Positions 17,538 through 27,926 are shown, counted from the stretch's first letter. The stretch: DNA of 64,000 nucleotides from Nitrobacter sp051912485 (GCF_051912485.1 NZ_CP196822.1:1302001-1366000), one strand, 5' to 3'. Notes: generated from the sequence alone by a model not told the origin. Program-made: numbers and translations.

Positions 17538-18812
17538 ATGGACGCAGGCCTTCCGCGCCAACAATACCGCTCGATGTCCACGCGCTGCTGCATCGTCGGC
17601 GGTGGACCCGCCGGCATGATGCTGGGCTACTTGCTCGGGCGCGCCGGCGTCGACGTCATCGTGCTCGAAAAGCATGCCGACTTCTTTCGCGATTTTCGCG
17701 GCGACACCGTGCATCCCTCGACCTTGCAGGTGATGGACGAACTCGGCCTGATCGATGACTTTCTGAAAATCCCGCACGACAAATTGCAAAAGCTCGAAGG
17801 CTATTTCGGAAAAACCCGGCTGCGCATTGCCGACATTAGCCGCACCGGCGCGAAATACCCGTTCATCGCCTTTATGCCGCAGTGGGATTTTCTCAATTTC
17901 TTGCGCGACAAGGGGCGGCGCTTCCCAAGCCTCAGGGTGATGATGAGCACCGAGGCGACCGGGCTTATTCATGACGGCGACAAGGTGACTGGCGTCCACG
18001 CAACGGACGCGAACGGTGCGATCGACATTAACGCCGATCTCACGGTCGCCTGCGACGGGCGACATTCCATTATCCGGCCGAGCGCGGGCCTCGAGATCGA
18101 AGAGATCGGCGCGCCAATGGACGTACTCTGGTTCCGCGCCGGAAAAACCGCCGAAACGGAGAGCATCCTCGCACGCATCGAAGCCGGAAAGATGATGGTG
18201 ACGCTCGATCGCGGCACCTACTGGCAGTGCGCCTACGTCATCACCAAAGGTCAGTATGATACGGTCAGGGCGAAGGGCCTTGAATCATTCCGTTCTGACG
18301 TCGTCTCGCTTGCGCCGATCCTGAAGTCGGGCATCGCGGACGTCAAAAGCTGGGACGACGTCAAGCTGCTCACCGTCGCCGTCAATCGTCTGAAGCGTTG
18401 GACCAGGCCCGGGCTGCTCTGCATCGGGGATGCCGCGCACGCAATGTCGCCGGTCGGCGGCGTGGGGGTCAACATCGCGGTGCAGGACGCCGTGGCGGCG
18501 GCTAATATTTTGGCGGCGAAGCTCGCGCGCGGCGCCGTGAGCGAGGATGATCTTGCCGCCGTTCAGCGCCGCCGCGAATTTCCGATGCGGGTGACGCAAG
18601 CGATGCAGGTGATCATCCAGAATAATATCGTTCGTGCTGCACTGAATCCCGGCAGCGGTTCATTTAAGCCGCCGCTGTTTGCGCGCATCATTAACGCGGT
18701 GCCGTGGTTGCAGGGGCTGACTGCGCGCTTCATTGCCGTGGGAGTGCGGCCGGAGCATGTGCATTCGTCGGAGGCCAGCGACAAGAAGTACGGACACCTC
18801 GAATTTCCTTGA
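17538..18812 (+). CDS. FAD-dependent aromatic-ring monooxygenase-like oxidoreductase
   Basis: Class A flavoprotein monooxygenase, 424 residues. CCIVGGGPAGMMLG near residues 16-29 is the FAD Rossmann loop, VACDGRHSIIR in the middle is the DG motif that contacts FAD and NAD(P)H, and GDAAHAMSPVGGVGVN near 300 is the second FAD motif. GAAGGA sits about 9 bases before ATG 17538; an internal ATG at 17574 directly before the Rossmann fold is the alternative. The substrate is unknown; it could hydroxylate an aromatic or ubiquinone-like compound. It follows the caspase-like gene by 25 bp. Confidence 0.88.
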   Translation: MDAGLPRQQYRSMSTRCCIVGGGPAGMMLGYLLGRAGVDVIVLEKHADFFRDFRGDTVHPSTLQVMDELGLIDDFLKIPHDKLQKLEGYFGKTRLRIADISRTGAKYPFIAFMPQWDFLNFLRDKGRRFPSLRVMMSTEATGLIHDGDKVTGVHATDANGAIDINADLTVACDGRHSIIRPSAGLEIEEIGAPMDVLWFRAGKTAETESILARIEAGKMMVTLDRGTYWQCAYVITKGQYDTVRAKGLESFRSDVVSLAPILKSGIADVKSWDDVKLLTVAVNRLKRWTRPGLLCIGDAAHAMSPVGGVGVNIAVQDAVAAANILAAKLARGAVSEDDLAAVQRRREFPMRVTQAMQVIIQNNIVRAALNPGSGSFKPPLFARIINAVPWLQGLTARFIAVGVRPEHVHSSEASDKKYGHLEFP

Positions 18813-18887
18813 AGCAGGAAATCACATGCAATCGGCGACGCTGCCGACCATTGCAATGTCCGGTGGGGAGGTTAGTTTCTTCAGGTA

Positions 18888-19442
18888 ATGGCGCCGCAGC
18901 AGCTCACGTCACAGGATATCACGAATCTCATTGCCCGCGTGTCCATAAAGGACCGGACGGCATTCGATCTGCTTTACGGGGCAACAAGCGCGAAACTTTT
19001 CGGCGTGTGTCTGCGTGTCTTGTCCGACAAGAGCGATGCCGAAGAGGCGTTGCAGGAAGTGTTCGTCAAGATATGGATGAAGGCCGACCGATTTGTCGCT
19101 TCGGAACTCAGCCCGATCTCCTGGCTGGTGGCCGTCGCGCGCAACCATTCGATTGACCGTATCCGCGCACGCGGCGAACAGCTGGCTGGAATCGACGACG
19201 CGATCGACGTTGCCGACCATCGGCCCGGACCGGAGGCTCAGGCGGTGACGAGCGGGGAGCGCGACCGCCTCGGCGTCTGTCTCGGCGAACTTGAAGCCGA
19301 TCGTGCAGGGGCTGTGCGCGGAGCTTATCTGAACGGCGAAAGCTATGTTGAGCTTGCCGAGCGGTTTTCGGTGCCGCTCAATACGATGCGGACGTGGCTG
19401 CGTCGGAGCCTCTTGAAACTGAAGGAATGCCTGGAGCGATGA
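18888..19442 (+). CDS. ECF RNA polymerase sigma factor, SigK-like
   Basis: 184-residue extracytoplasmic-function sigma factor. Region 2 (DAEEALQEVFVKIWMKADRF, with SWLVAVARNHSIDRIRAR for -10 recognition) is at about residues 55-105. Region 4 (SYVELAERFSVPLNTMRTWL) is at about 150-170 and holds the helix-turn-helix for the -35 box. No region 3 or extra domain is present. Its last bases overlap the anti-sigma gene (ATGA), so the two are translationally coupled. Pairing with an RskA-type anti-sigma points to the SigK/ECF19-like group. Confidence 0.93.
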   Translation: MAPQQLTSQDITNLIARVSIKDRTAFDLLYGATSAKLFGVCLRVLSDKSDAEEALQEVFVKIWMKADRFVASELSPISWLVAVARNHSIDRIRARGEQLAGIDDAIDVADHRPGPEAQAVTSGERDRLGVCLGELEADRAGAVRGAYLNGESYVELAERFSVPLNTMRTWLRRSLLKLKECLER

Positions 19443-20155
19443 CACCGGGTGAAGACAAGAATCCGGATTACGAAGGCGACGATCAACTCGCTGCCGAATA
19501 CGTTATTGGGGTTTTGTCTGCGGACGAACGGCAGATCGCAGCGCGGCGCATTGAGACCGACCTCGGTTTTGCCCGGCTCGTCGATGAGTGGCAGCAGCGC
19601 TTGTCGTCACTCAATGCAGGTTATGATGAGGTTCAACCGCCCGCATCGCTGAAGACGAGGCTCGACGCCCGGCTGTTTGATCATGGACGGTCGGCGACAC
19701 GAAAACCGGGCCTCTTGCAAAGCCTTTCCTTCTGGCGCGGCCTTGCCGGCGCTGCTTTGGCCGCCTTTTTCATCGCCGTCGCGATTCCTCTGTTTCAGCC
19801 GGCGACCATAACGTCCGGTACGCGTCTGGTTGCTTCCCTGACGGGTGACAAAACCGACGTGCGCTATCTGGCGATCTACGACGCCCGCATCAGCGAAATT
19901 GGTCTTTCCCATGTGACAGGAGATCGGGCGACCGGGCACGACTTCGAATTGTGGATCATCAAAGGCAATGATCCTCCGATTTCGTTGGGCGTGATCCCGG
20001 TCGGCGCCAATGCTCATCTCGCCGTCACACCTGCCCATCGCGAACTGATCAGGTCCGGCGCGTTGTTCGCCATCAGCCTCGAACAGCGAGGCGGCTCATC
20101 GACGGGGCAGCCGACCGGACCGGTAGTTGCGTCCGGCGATCTGCATGCGATGTAA
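19439..20155 (+). CDS. Anti-sigma factor, RskA family
   Basis: Membrane-bound inhibitor of the sigma factor encoded just upstream. The N-terminal ~90 residues are cytoplasmic and carry the anti-sigma region (EYVIGVLSADERQIAARR). One membrane segment (GLAGAALAAFFIAVAIPLF) lies near residues 102-120. The periplasmic C-terminal part contains GHDFELWIIKGNDPPISLGV, the RskA C-domain pattern. The start at 19439 is fixed by the 4-base overlap with the sigma gene. Release probably needs regulated proteolysis, as known for RskA; the signal is unknown. Confidence 0.92.
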   Translation: MTPGEDKNPDYEGDDQLAAEYVIGVLSADERQIAARRIETDLGFARLVDEWQQRLSSLNAGYDEVQPPASLKTRLDARLFDHGRSATRKPGLLQSLSFWRGLAGAALAAFFIAVAIPLFQPATITSGTRLVASLTGDKTDVRYLAIYDARISEIGLSHVTGDRATGHDFELWIIKGNDPPISLGVIPVGANAHLAVTPAHRELIRSGALFAISLEQRGGSSTGQPTGPVVASGDLHAM

Positions 20156-20281
20156 TAGAGGTGGGCGGCTGCCCAGTCGCAAAAAGGGTTAGCGATCACG
20201 GATCGAGATCGGCGTGTGCTGCGGGGCATTGCCGATCATGTTCCCTCTACCTTCAGCGGCCGGCAAAAGCACCTTCTGTCT

Positions 20282-20327
20282 CCGAAACCTTTTTCGAGAT
20301 CTGCCCGAAACTTTTTCGGAATACCTG
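20282..20327 (+). promoter_or_regulatory. Two tandem near-identical 22-23 bp units upstream of the fasciclin gene
   Basis: CCGAAACCTTTTTCGAGAT at 20282 and CCGAAACTTTTTCGGAATACC at 20305 are near-copies 23 bp apart, ending 60 bp before the fasciclin start. They may be binding sites for a regulator or overlapping promoter elements of the ECF sigma. No matching unit was seen upstream of the sigma gene itself. Confidence 0.4.
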
Positions 20328-20387
20328 CCGTAGCTCCGCTTGTCCCACACTCGGAAGGGACCAGAAAACCTCAAGGAGTTACAGGAT

Positions 20388-20945
20388 ATGCGCAAGATTA
20401 TGTCAATGATTGCAGCGGGTGCCTTTGCTGCCACCGCATTTACCGGCGCCGCATTCGCCGAGAATCCGATGGTTGGCGGAGCCGCGATGTATGCCAACAA
20501 AAACATCGTTCAGAACGCCATGAACTCGAAAGACCACACCACGCTGGTGGCGGCGGTGAAGGCCGCCGGCCTCGTCGATACGCTGTCGGGCAAGGGACCG
20601 TTCACGGTGTTCGCGCCTACCAACGAAGCTTTCGCTGCGTTGCCGGCAGGCACGGTCGATACTCTGCTCAAGCCCGAGAACAAGGCTAAGCTGACCAAGG
20701 TGCTGACGTGCCACGTCGTCTCGGCGGACGTCATGTCCGACGCCATCGGCAAGATGATCGTAAAGGACGGCGGAACGCATCCGGTAAAGACGGTCGGCGG
20801 CTGCACGCTTCAGGCCAAAATGCAGGGCGACAAGATCACGCTGACCGACGAGACCGGCGGCGTGGCGACAGTGACCATCGCTGACGTCAAACAGTCCAAC
20901 GGCGTCATCCACGTTATCGACAAGGTGTTGCTGCCAGCGAGCTGA
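20388..20945 (+). CDS. Secreted fasciclin (FAS1)-domain protein, Nex18/MPT70-like
   Basis: 185-residue exported protein with one FAS1 domain. A signal peptide of 24 residues ends in AAFA. FAS1 boxes are clear: GPFTVFAPTNEAFAALP (H1) near residues 71-87, LTKVLTCHVV near 102-111 (normally LxxxLxYHV; here Cys replaces Tyr), and SNGVIHVIDKVLLP (H2) at the end. AAGGAG lies 10 bases before the ATG. Such proteins bind surfaces or matrix; rhizobial Nex18 and mycobacterial MPT70/83 are relatives. Location after an ECF sigma/RskA pair suggests it is their target. Confidence 0.92.
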   Translation: MRKIMSMIAAGAFAATAFTGAAFAENPMVGGAAMYANKNIVQNAMNSKDHTTLVAAVKAAGLVDTLSGKGPFTVFAPTNEAFAALPAGTVDTLLKPENKAKLTKVLTCHVVSADVMSDAIGKMIVKDGGTHPVKTVGGCTLQAKMQGDKITLTDETGGVATVTIADVKQSNGVIHVIDKVLLPAS

Positions 20946-20960
20946 CAGCACTGCGCTGAT

Positions 20961-20991
20961 CCGGTCGCGCAACCTTGCCTCGCGCGGCCGG
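20961..20991 (+). terminator. GC hairpin after the fasciclin gene
   Basis: CCGGTCGCG and CGCGGCCGG pair over 9 positions with one mismatch around a 13-base loop, 16 bp after the stop codon. There is no T-run, so termination strength is uncertain. Confidence 0.45.
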
Positions 20992-21017
20992 CGCGGCTCC
21001 ATTGCTAATTGACGTAC

Positions 21018-21206
21018 TCAGTATCGTCGACTTAGCCCGATCAGCCCGGCGCCGATCGCGACGAGGCCAGCACCGTACCAGGCCCATTGCACCTGGCGGA
21101 TCATGAAGCTCGATTGCGGCCAGTTCACGTAACCGGTGCCTTGGCCAATCCAGAGCAGGCCGATCAAAAGGGCGAGAATGCCAAAGACAACAAGAGCTGG
21201 TTTCAT
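21018..21206 (-). CDS. Small two-helix membrane protein
   Basis: 62 residues. Helix 1 is ALVVFGILALLIGLLWIGQG (residues 4-23) and helix 2 is AGLVAIGAGLIGL near 46-58, separated by a short polar loop with NWPQSSFMIRQ. It ends in a basic SRRY. Proteins of this shape are common and conserved in Bradyrhizobium relatives without known function. It lies between the fasciclin gene (convergent) and parE (same strand, 30 bp after it), so it may be co-transcribed with parE. Confidence 0.75.
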   Translation of the reverse strand: MKPALVVFGILALLIGLLWIGQGTGYVNWPQSSFMIRQVQWAWYGAGLVAIGAGLIGLSRRY

Positions 21207-21236
21207 GACTGAACGATGCTCCTTCCGTACGGTGGT

Positions 21237-23294
21237 CTACACGTCCAGCAAGTCCTCGCTGGTGAACTCGGCCTTTTCGGAGATGAAGGCGAAGCGCGCC
21301 TCCGCCTTGGTGCCCATCAGACGCTCGACAGAATCCGCTGTGCCTTCGCGGTCCTCGGTCAGAAGCTTGACCCGCAACATGGTGCGCCTCGCCGGGTCCA
21401 TGGTGGTTTCCTTGAGCTGCGCCGGCATCATCTCGCCGAGGCCCTTGAAGCGGCCGACATCGACCTTGGCGTTGGCGTTGAACTCGCTCTTGAGCAGCGT
21501 CTCCTTGTGGGCGTCGTCGCGGGCATAGACCGTCTTGCTGCCGTGCGTCAGGCGATAGAGCGGCGGCACCGCGAGATACAGATGCCCCTCGTCGATCAGG
21601 TGCGGCATCTGCCGATAGAAGAATGTGATCAGGAGCGAGGCGATGTGTGCGCCGTCGACGTCGGCGTCGGTCATGATGATGACGCGCGAATAGCGCAGGT
21701 CCTCGTCGCGATAGTTGGCGCCGGTGCCGCAGCCGAGCGCCTGAATCAGGTCGGCCAACTGGGCGTTGGCGGTGACCTTGTCCTTGGTTGCCGATGCCAC
21801 GTTGAGGATTTTCCCGCGCAATGGCAGCACGGCCTGCGTCTTGCGGTCGCGCGCCTGCTTCGCGCTGCCGCCGGCTGAGTCACCTTCTACGATGAACAGT
21901 TCGGAGCCTTCGGTCGCGGTGTTAGTGCAGTCGGCGAGCTTGCCGGGCAAGCGCAGCTTCTTCACCGCGCTCTTGCGCGAGGTTTCCTTCTCGGCACGGC
22001 GGCGCAGCCGTTCATCGGCGCGTTCGACCACGAAATCGAGCAGCTTGTTGGCCTGCACCGGATTGCCGGACAGCCAGTGATCGAACGGGTCCTTGATCGC
22101 CTGCTCGACGATCCGCGAGGCTTCGGCGGTGGCGAGGCGATCCTTAGTCTGGCCCTGGAATTCCGGCTCGCGCACGAACACCGAGAGCATCACCGCGGCG
22201 CCGACCATGACGTCCTCGGACGTGATGGAGCCCGCGCGCTTGCCCTGGCCGACGCGCTCGGCGTGGTCCTTGAGCCCGCGCAATAGCGCGCTGCGCATGC
22301 CCGACTCGTGAGTGCCGCCGTCGGGTGTTGGCACCGTGTTGCAGTAGGAGGACAGGAAGCCGTCAGCGTCCGCCGTCCACGCCACCGCCCATTCGCAGGC
22401 GCCATGCGCGCCGTTGCGCCCCGATTTGCCGGAGAAGATGTCCGGATGCACCAGCGTGTCGTTATGGATCGCGGCGCCGAGATAATCCTTGAGGCCGCCA
22501 GGGAAGTGGAAGGTCGCTTCCACCGGAATGTCGTCGAGGCCCTTGAGCAGTTCCGGCGCGCAACGCCAGCGGATTTCGACGCCGCCGAACAGATACGCCT
22601 TCGAGCGCGTCATCTTGAACAGACGCTGCGGTTTGAACGCGGCCTTGGGCCCGAAGATTTCGGTGTCCGGCTTGAAGCGGATGGTGGTGCCGCGGCGGTT
22701 TGCGATCCTGCCGAGGTCTTCGAGCTTGCCCTTGGGATGGCCGCGCTCGAAGGTCATCTTGTAGAGATTCTGGCTGCGCGCCACCTCCACTTCGAGGTGG
22801 GAGGAGAGGGCGTTGACCACGGACACGCCGACGCCGTGCAGGCCGCCCGAGGTCTCGTAGACCTTGGAGTCGAACTTGCCGCCCGAATGCAGCGTGCACA
22901 TGATGACTTCGAGCGCCGACTTCTTCGGGAATTTCGGGTGCGGATCGACCGGGATGCCGCGTCCGTTGTCGGTAACGGTAAGGAAGCCGTCGACGGTCAG
23001 TTCGACGACGATAAAGGTCGCGTGCCCCGCCAGCGCCTCGTCCATCGCGTTGTCGATCACCTCGGCGAACAGGTGATGCAGCGCTTTCTCGTCGGTGCCG
23101 CCGATGTACATGCCGGGGCGGCGGCGGACCGGCTCAAGTCCCTCCAGCACCTCGATGTCGGCGGCGGTGTAGTCGGCCTCGGCTCCAGACGCACGCCCAG
23201 AGGCGCGGGCAGGGGAGCGTCCCTTGGCTTCGGAAGCGGCAAACAAATCGTCGGACGATTTCGTTTTTGTGGTAGATTTCAGTGATTTGGACAT
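21237..23294 (-). CDS. parE: DNA topoisomerase IV subunit B
   Basis: ATPase subunit of topoisomerase IV, which unlinks daughter chromosomes. The 685-residue length suits ParE better than GyrB. After a charged ~35-residue N-terminal tail come RRPGMYIGG, the GHKL ATP-site EVIDNAMDEAL and DNGRGIPVD, then TSGGLHGVG. The TOPRIM domain has EGDSAGGSAKQARDR and later MTDADVDGAHI, and the C-terminus contains GRFKGLGEMMP. Use of AEVIDNAMDEA and absence of a gyrB neighbourhood (recF, dnaN) support ParE. Confidence 0.94.
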   Translation of the reverse strand: MSKSLKSTTKTKSSDDLFAASEAKGRSPARASGRASGAEADYTAADIEVLEGLEPVRRRPGMYIGGTDEKALHHLFAEVIDNAMDEALAGHATFIVVELTVDGFLTVTDNGRGIPVDPHPKFPKKSALEVIMCTLHSGGKFDSKVYETSGGLHGVGVSVVNALSSHLEVEVARSQNLYKMTFERGHPKGKLEDLGRIANRRGTTIRFKPDTEIFGPKAAFKPQRLFKMTRSKAYLFGGVEIRWRCAPELLKGLDDIPVEATFHFPGGLKDYLGAAIHNDTLVHPDIFSGKSGRNGAHGACEWAVAWTADADGFLSSYCNTVPTPDGGTHESGMRSALLRGLKDHAERVGQGKRAGSITSEDVMVGAAVMLSVFVREPEFQGQTKDRLATAEASRIVEQAIKDPFDHWLSGNPVQANKLLDFVVERADERLRRRAEKETSRKSAVKKLRLPGKLADCTNTATEGSELFIVEGDSAGGSAKQARDRKTQAVLPLRGKILNVASATKDKVTANAQLADLIQALGCGTGANYRDEDLRYSRVIIMTDADVDGAHIASLLITFFYRQMPHLIDEGHLYLAVPPLYRLTHGSKTVYARDDAHKETLLKSEFNANAKVDVGRFKGLGEMMPAQLKETTMDPARRTMLRVKLLTEDREGTADSVERLMGTKAEARFAFISEKAEFTSEDLLDV

Positions 23295-23395
23295 AGCTCT
23301 TTAAGTGTTGCTCGCGCGGGCGAATCGATTGCCATTGAATATGCCATGGATGGGGCTGGAAATGTGGTCATCGCCCCTATTCGGACGGTCTGGCA

Positions 23396-23764
23396 TCAGG
23401 TTTCCCTGCTGCGGAACACCACGATCAAAAATAGCGCTGTAGCCAGCACCACGACCAGCGAGCCGACGACGGGCGCTGCGATATAGGCGGGTCCGCCCAC
23501 CAGCACGAGAGCAATTCCGGTCGGGAACAGAATGCTGCCGAGAATGTGAAGCCAGCCCTGAATCCGGGCCAGCATCATTCGGCCCGCGGCCGGAACCACC
23601 CTGTAATACAGGCCGAACAGGAATAACAGCACGCCGCCGATCAGGTTGAGGTGGGCGTGAGCCGGCGCAAGGACAAAATTCTGCTGAATCCCCATGGCGA
23701 TACCAGCGATCATGCCCGCCAGCAGGATCACCACACTCACGCATATCATCAATGACCCGATCAT
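23396..23764 (-). CDS. Four-helix membrane protein with a histidine motif
   Basis: 122 residues with about four hydrophobic helices (5-27, 38-56, 68-90, 93-117). The stretch APAHAHLNLIGGV near residues 33-45 contains two histidines in a membrane context, resembling heme-binding helices of cytochrome oxidase subunit I/NorB-like proteins, which a conserved family of short proteobacterial proteins shares. Heme binding is only inferred. It lies 101 bp upstream of parE on the same strand and is divergent from the DedA gene. Confidence 0.75.
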   Translation of the reverse strand: MIGSLMICVSVVILLAGMIAGIAMGIQQNFVLAPAHAHLNLIGGVLLFLFGLYYRVVPAAGRMMLARIQGWLHILGSILFPTGIALVLVGGPAYIAAPVVGSLVVVLATALFLIVVFRSRET

Positions 23765-23906
23765 CTATCGTCCCTTCAATGTCTGACTGAATGCCGGTCG
23801 GAGACTTAGCATAGTCAGCGTCTTTGTGACTTGAAGTCGCGGGACGGGCTGGCTACCTGTGGCGACGCATCGCCGCTGGCGAGGACCGAATGAGAGGCGC
23901 TCTGGA

Positions 23907-24437
23907 ATGGAAGACGTCGGACGCGGCCTGGTCGACTTCGTGCGCGATCACCAGGTTTGGGCCGCTCCCATCGTGCTCCTGCTCGCCTTCGGCGAGTCGC
24001 TGGCGTTCATATCGCTTTTGATCCCGGCCTGGGGCGCGTTGATCGCGATCGGCGCGCTGATCGGTGCGAGCGGCATCAGCTTCTGGCCGGTTTGGGTCGC
24101 GGGCGGTATCGGCGCGGCGCTTGGCGACTGGCTGTCTTATTGGCTCGGTTTCAAGTTCAAGGATCACGTCGCCGGTATGTGGCCGCTGTCGTGGTATCCC
24201 GATCTGTTGCCGCGCGGCCAGGCTTTCGTGCAGCAATGGGGTATCCCATCTATTTACATCGGGCGGTTTTTGGGACCGCTGCGCGCCACCGTGCCGCTTG
24301 CCGCCGGAATCTTTGCAATGCCGTACTGGCGTTTTCAGTTCGCCAACTGGATTTCGGCGTTGATCTGGTCGGCGGTGTTGCTGCTGTTCGGCGACCTCAT
24401 CTCGCGGATCGTCGAATGGGTCTGGCGTGCGATTTGA
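23907..24437 (+). CDS. DedA family membrane protein
   Basis: 176-residue polytopic inner-membrane protein. The DedA/SNARE-associated pattern is visible: ESLAFISLLIPAWG near residues 28-41, then GAALGDWLSYWLGFKF, and IYIGRFLGPLRATVPLAAGIFAMPYWRF in the second half with the key arginines (GRFLGPLRA). DedA proteins help recycle the undecaprenyl-phosphate carrier or flip phospholipids; the exact substrate here is open. ATG 23907 is favoured because the frame upstream (start at 23859) encodes a basic, non-conserved stretch. Confidence 0.9.
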   Translation: MEDVGRGLVDFVRDHQVWAAPIVLLLAFGESLAFISLLIPAWGALIAIGALIGASGISFWPVWVAGGIGAALGDWLSYWLGFKFKDHVAGMWPLSWYPDLLPRGQAFVQQWGIPSIYIGRFLGPLRATVPLAAGIFAMPYWRFQFANWISALIWSAVLLLFGDLISRIVEWVWRAI

Positions 24438-24547
24438 GTCTGAGTTGTTTCCGCGTTGACGCCGAGCGCTGATGGTCGCGCAGCCGCCGCAACTGGGCTA
24501 CAAGTCGGAAAACCCGTGAGCGTGCTCGCGGACGCAAGGATGACGTC

Positions 24548-25546
24548 ATGACTCTCGCAGACATCAAGGCGAAAAGCTCCGCTTCTGGCGGCAAGGCCAC
24601 TGCCAGGCCGACGGTATTCGTCGACGGCGCGTCGGGGACCACCGGCCTCGAAATCCGCCAACGGCTCGACCGGCAGGGTGACGTCACCGTCAAAAGCCTC
24701 GACGGCGACAAGCGGAAGGATCCTGCTGCCAAGCGCGCGCTGATGGCAGAGGTCGATCTCGTGATCCTCTGCCTGCCTGACGATGCGGCGAGGGAAACCG
24801 TCGCGTTGATCGACGGCATGGGCGCTGATGCGCCGAAAGTGCTGGACGCCTCGACGGCGTTTCGCGTCGCGCCGGATTGGACCTACGGCTTTCCGGAATT
24901 GACGCCGGATCAGGCGGACAGGATCAAGGCGGCGCGCAAGGTTACGAATCCCGGCTGCTATCCGACCGGATCGATTGCGTTGTTGCGGCCGCTGACCGAC
25001 GCTGGCCTGATCCCGCAGGACTATCCCGTCACCATCAATGCGGTGAGCGGTTATTCCGGCGGCGGCAAATCCATGATCGAAAGCTTCGAGAAAGGCACTG
25101 CGCCGGCGTTCGAACTTTATGGTCTCGGCTTCGAGCACAAACATCTGCCGGAAACGCAGAAATACGCGAACCTGACGCGGCGCCCCATTTTCGTGCCGTC
25201 GGTCGGCGACTATCGGAAGGGCATGCTGGTGTCGCTGCCGTTGCATCTCGATACGCTGCCGGGACAGCCCGACGGCGCGGCGCTTCATGCGGTGCTGGAG
25301 AAGCGTTATGCGGGCAGCACCTATGTCTCGGTGATGCCGCTCGACAACACTGCTGCGAAAAGCGGACGGATCGAGCCGGAGGCGCTGAACGGCAGCAACA
25401 AGCTCGAGCTTCATGTTTTCGCCAGCGACAAGCACCGGCAGGCCGTGCTGGTCGCGCGGCTCGACAATCTGGGCAAGGGCGCATCCGGCGCAGCGGTGCA
25501 GAACATGCGGCTGATGCTCGGTCTGCCGGATACGGGGCAGGATTAG
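24548..25546 (+). CDS. argC: N-acetyl-gamma-glutamyl-phosphate reductase (type 2)
   Basis: NADPH-dependent reduction of N-acetylglutamyl phosphate in arginine biosynthesis. 332 residues with FVDGASGTTGLEIRQRL near 24-40 (nucleotide fold), the catalytic cysteine in KVTNPGCYPTGSIALLRPL near residue 138, and NAVSGYSGGGKSMIE. The short type with VFVDGASGTTG is the type-2 ArgC of alphaproteobacteria. A gene-poor stretch follows. Confidence 0.94.
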   Translation: MTLADIKAKSSASGGKATARPTVFVDGASGTTGLEIRQRLDRQGDVTVKSLDGDKRKDPAAKRALMAEVDLVILCLPDDAARETVALIDGMGADAPKVLDASTAFRVAPDWTYGFPELTPDQADRIKAARKVTNPGCYPTGSIALLRPLTDAGLIPQDYPVTINAVSGYSGGGKSMIESFEKGTAPAFELYGLGFEHKHLPETQKYANLTRRPIFVPSVGDYRKGMLVSLPLHLDTLPGQPDGAALHAVLEKRYAGSTYVSVMPLDNTAAKSGRIEPEALNGSNKLELHVFASDKHRQAVLVARLDNLGKGASGAAVQNMRLMLGLPDTGQD

Positions 25547-25590
25547 GACGCGGACTCATTCGCGCGCAGCCAAATTCGGAATGACCGGGT

Positions 25591-25618
25591 TACGGTCACG
25601 AATGACCCAAAGCGGAAG
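25591..25618. repeat. Degenerate intergenic repeat, copy 1 of 2 (other at 25980-26008)
   Basis: CGGTCACGAATGACCCAAAG followed by CGGAAGTT here, and CGGTCGCGAATGACCCAGAA followed by GCAGACCTT at 25980-26008, are near-identical direct repeats about 390 bp apart. They belong to a motif family often left in rhizobial intergenic DNA. The 25547-26161 gap is otherwise mostly decayed. Confidence 0.55.
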
Positions 25619-25675
25619 TTTCCGCACCTGCCATGCGAAGATTGTTCAACGCGTCGCTAAATATACGGCGCGATC

Positions 25676-25813
25676 ATGGGCGCTCTATACCGCCGTTTCG
25701 CTGGCATCGAGCCGGTGCCGTTGCCCGAAGCCGTGATCGCGACGGATGAGGCCGCATTGGTTAGCGCCGATCATCCGTCACGGCGACAGCACAACGTCAT
25801 TCTCACGAACTAG
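25676..25813 (+). CDS. Possible 45-residue peptide in a decayed region
   Basis: An ATG frame encoding MGALYRRFAGIEPVPLPEA and then a short polar tail ending NVILTN. Composition looks coding-like (alternating hydrophobic/charged, few rare codons), but the frame stops abruptly and it may be the front part of a lost gene. No function recognised. Confidence 0.25.
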   Translation: MGALYRRFAGIEPVPLPEAVIATDEAALVSADHPSRRQHNVILTN

Positions 25814-25833
25814 CGCGGCAAGCGTGAGCTATC

Positions 25834-25896
25834 TCACGCCAGCACACAGACGTAGCTGCCCGGCGCGTCCTCGATCGGCGACAGCGGCCGGAGCCA
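25834..25896 (-). pseudogene. C-terminal scrap of a second phaC-like gene
   Basis: On the reverse strand this reads PLSPIEDAPGSYVCVLA then stop, matching the last residues of the intact PhaC encoded at 32214-34019 (ALPPIEDAPGSYVRVRA then stop). The DNA match is strongest over about 38 bases. Only some 18-20 codons survive; nothing PhaC-like lies beyond. Confidence 0.7.
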
Positions 25897-26161
25897 ACCT
25901 GGTAGGCGGCTGCTATTCTGAATTCACTTCCGCCTTCGACCGCATAGCGGACGTGGCTGGACTTGCTACCGGCTTGACTCGGTCGCGAATGACCCAGAAG
26001 CAGACCTTCTGCAATATCTGCTATCCGGCCGCCGTCTAACCCAAAAGTAGGCATCATCCGACGCCGCTGTCCCGTTTCAGACGGAAGCGATTGCTCGAAT
26101 TTCTGCTAGAGTGACATGGGGAGCGTCGCCGGCGGACGCCGGCCACATCCAGGAGGTTGGA

Positions 26162-27817
<1,656 letters not shown>

Positions 27818-27823
27818 CGCACG

Positions 27824-27850
27824 AACCCCGCGGCGGCGTGCCGCGGGGTT
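27824..27850 (+). terminator. Strong intrinsic terminator after lldP
   Basis: AACCCCGCGGC and GCCGCGGGGTT form a perfect 11-bp stem with a 5-base loop, 6 bp after the lldP stop codon. It lies between convergent lldP and the L,D-transpeptidase gene and can serve both strands. Confidence 0.8.
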
Positions 27851-27926
27851 ACAATATGGATTTGGATTTAGGTGTTTGATGCGTGGTTGAAGCGGATAAT
27901 CGGCCTAACGCGCGGCGTGCTGCGTC

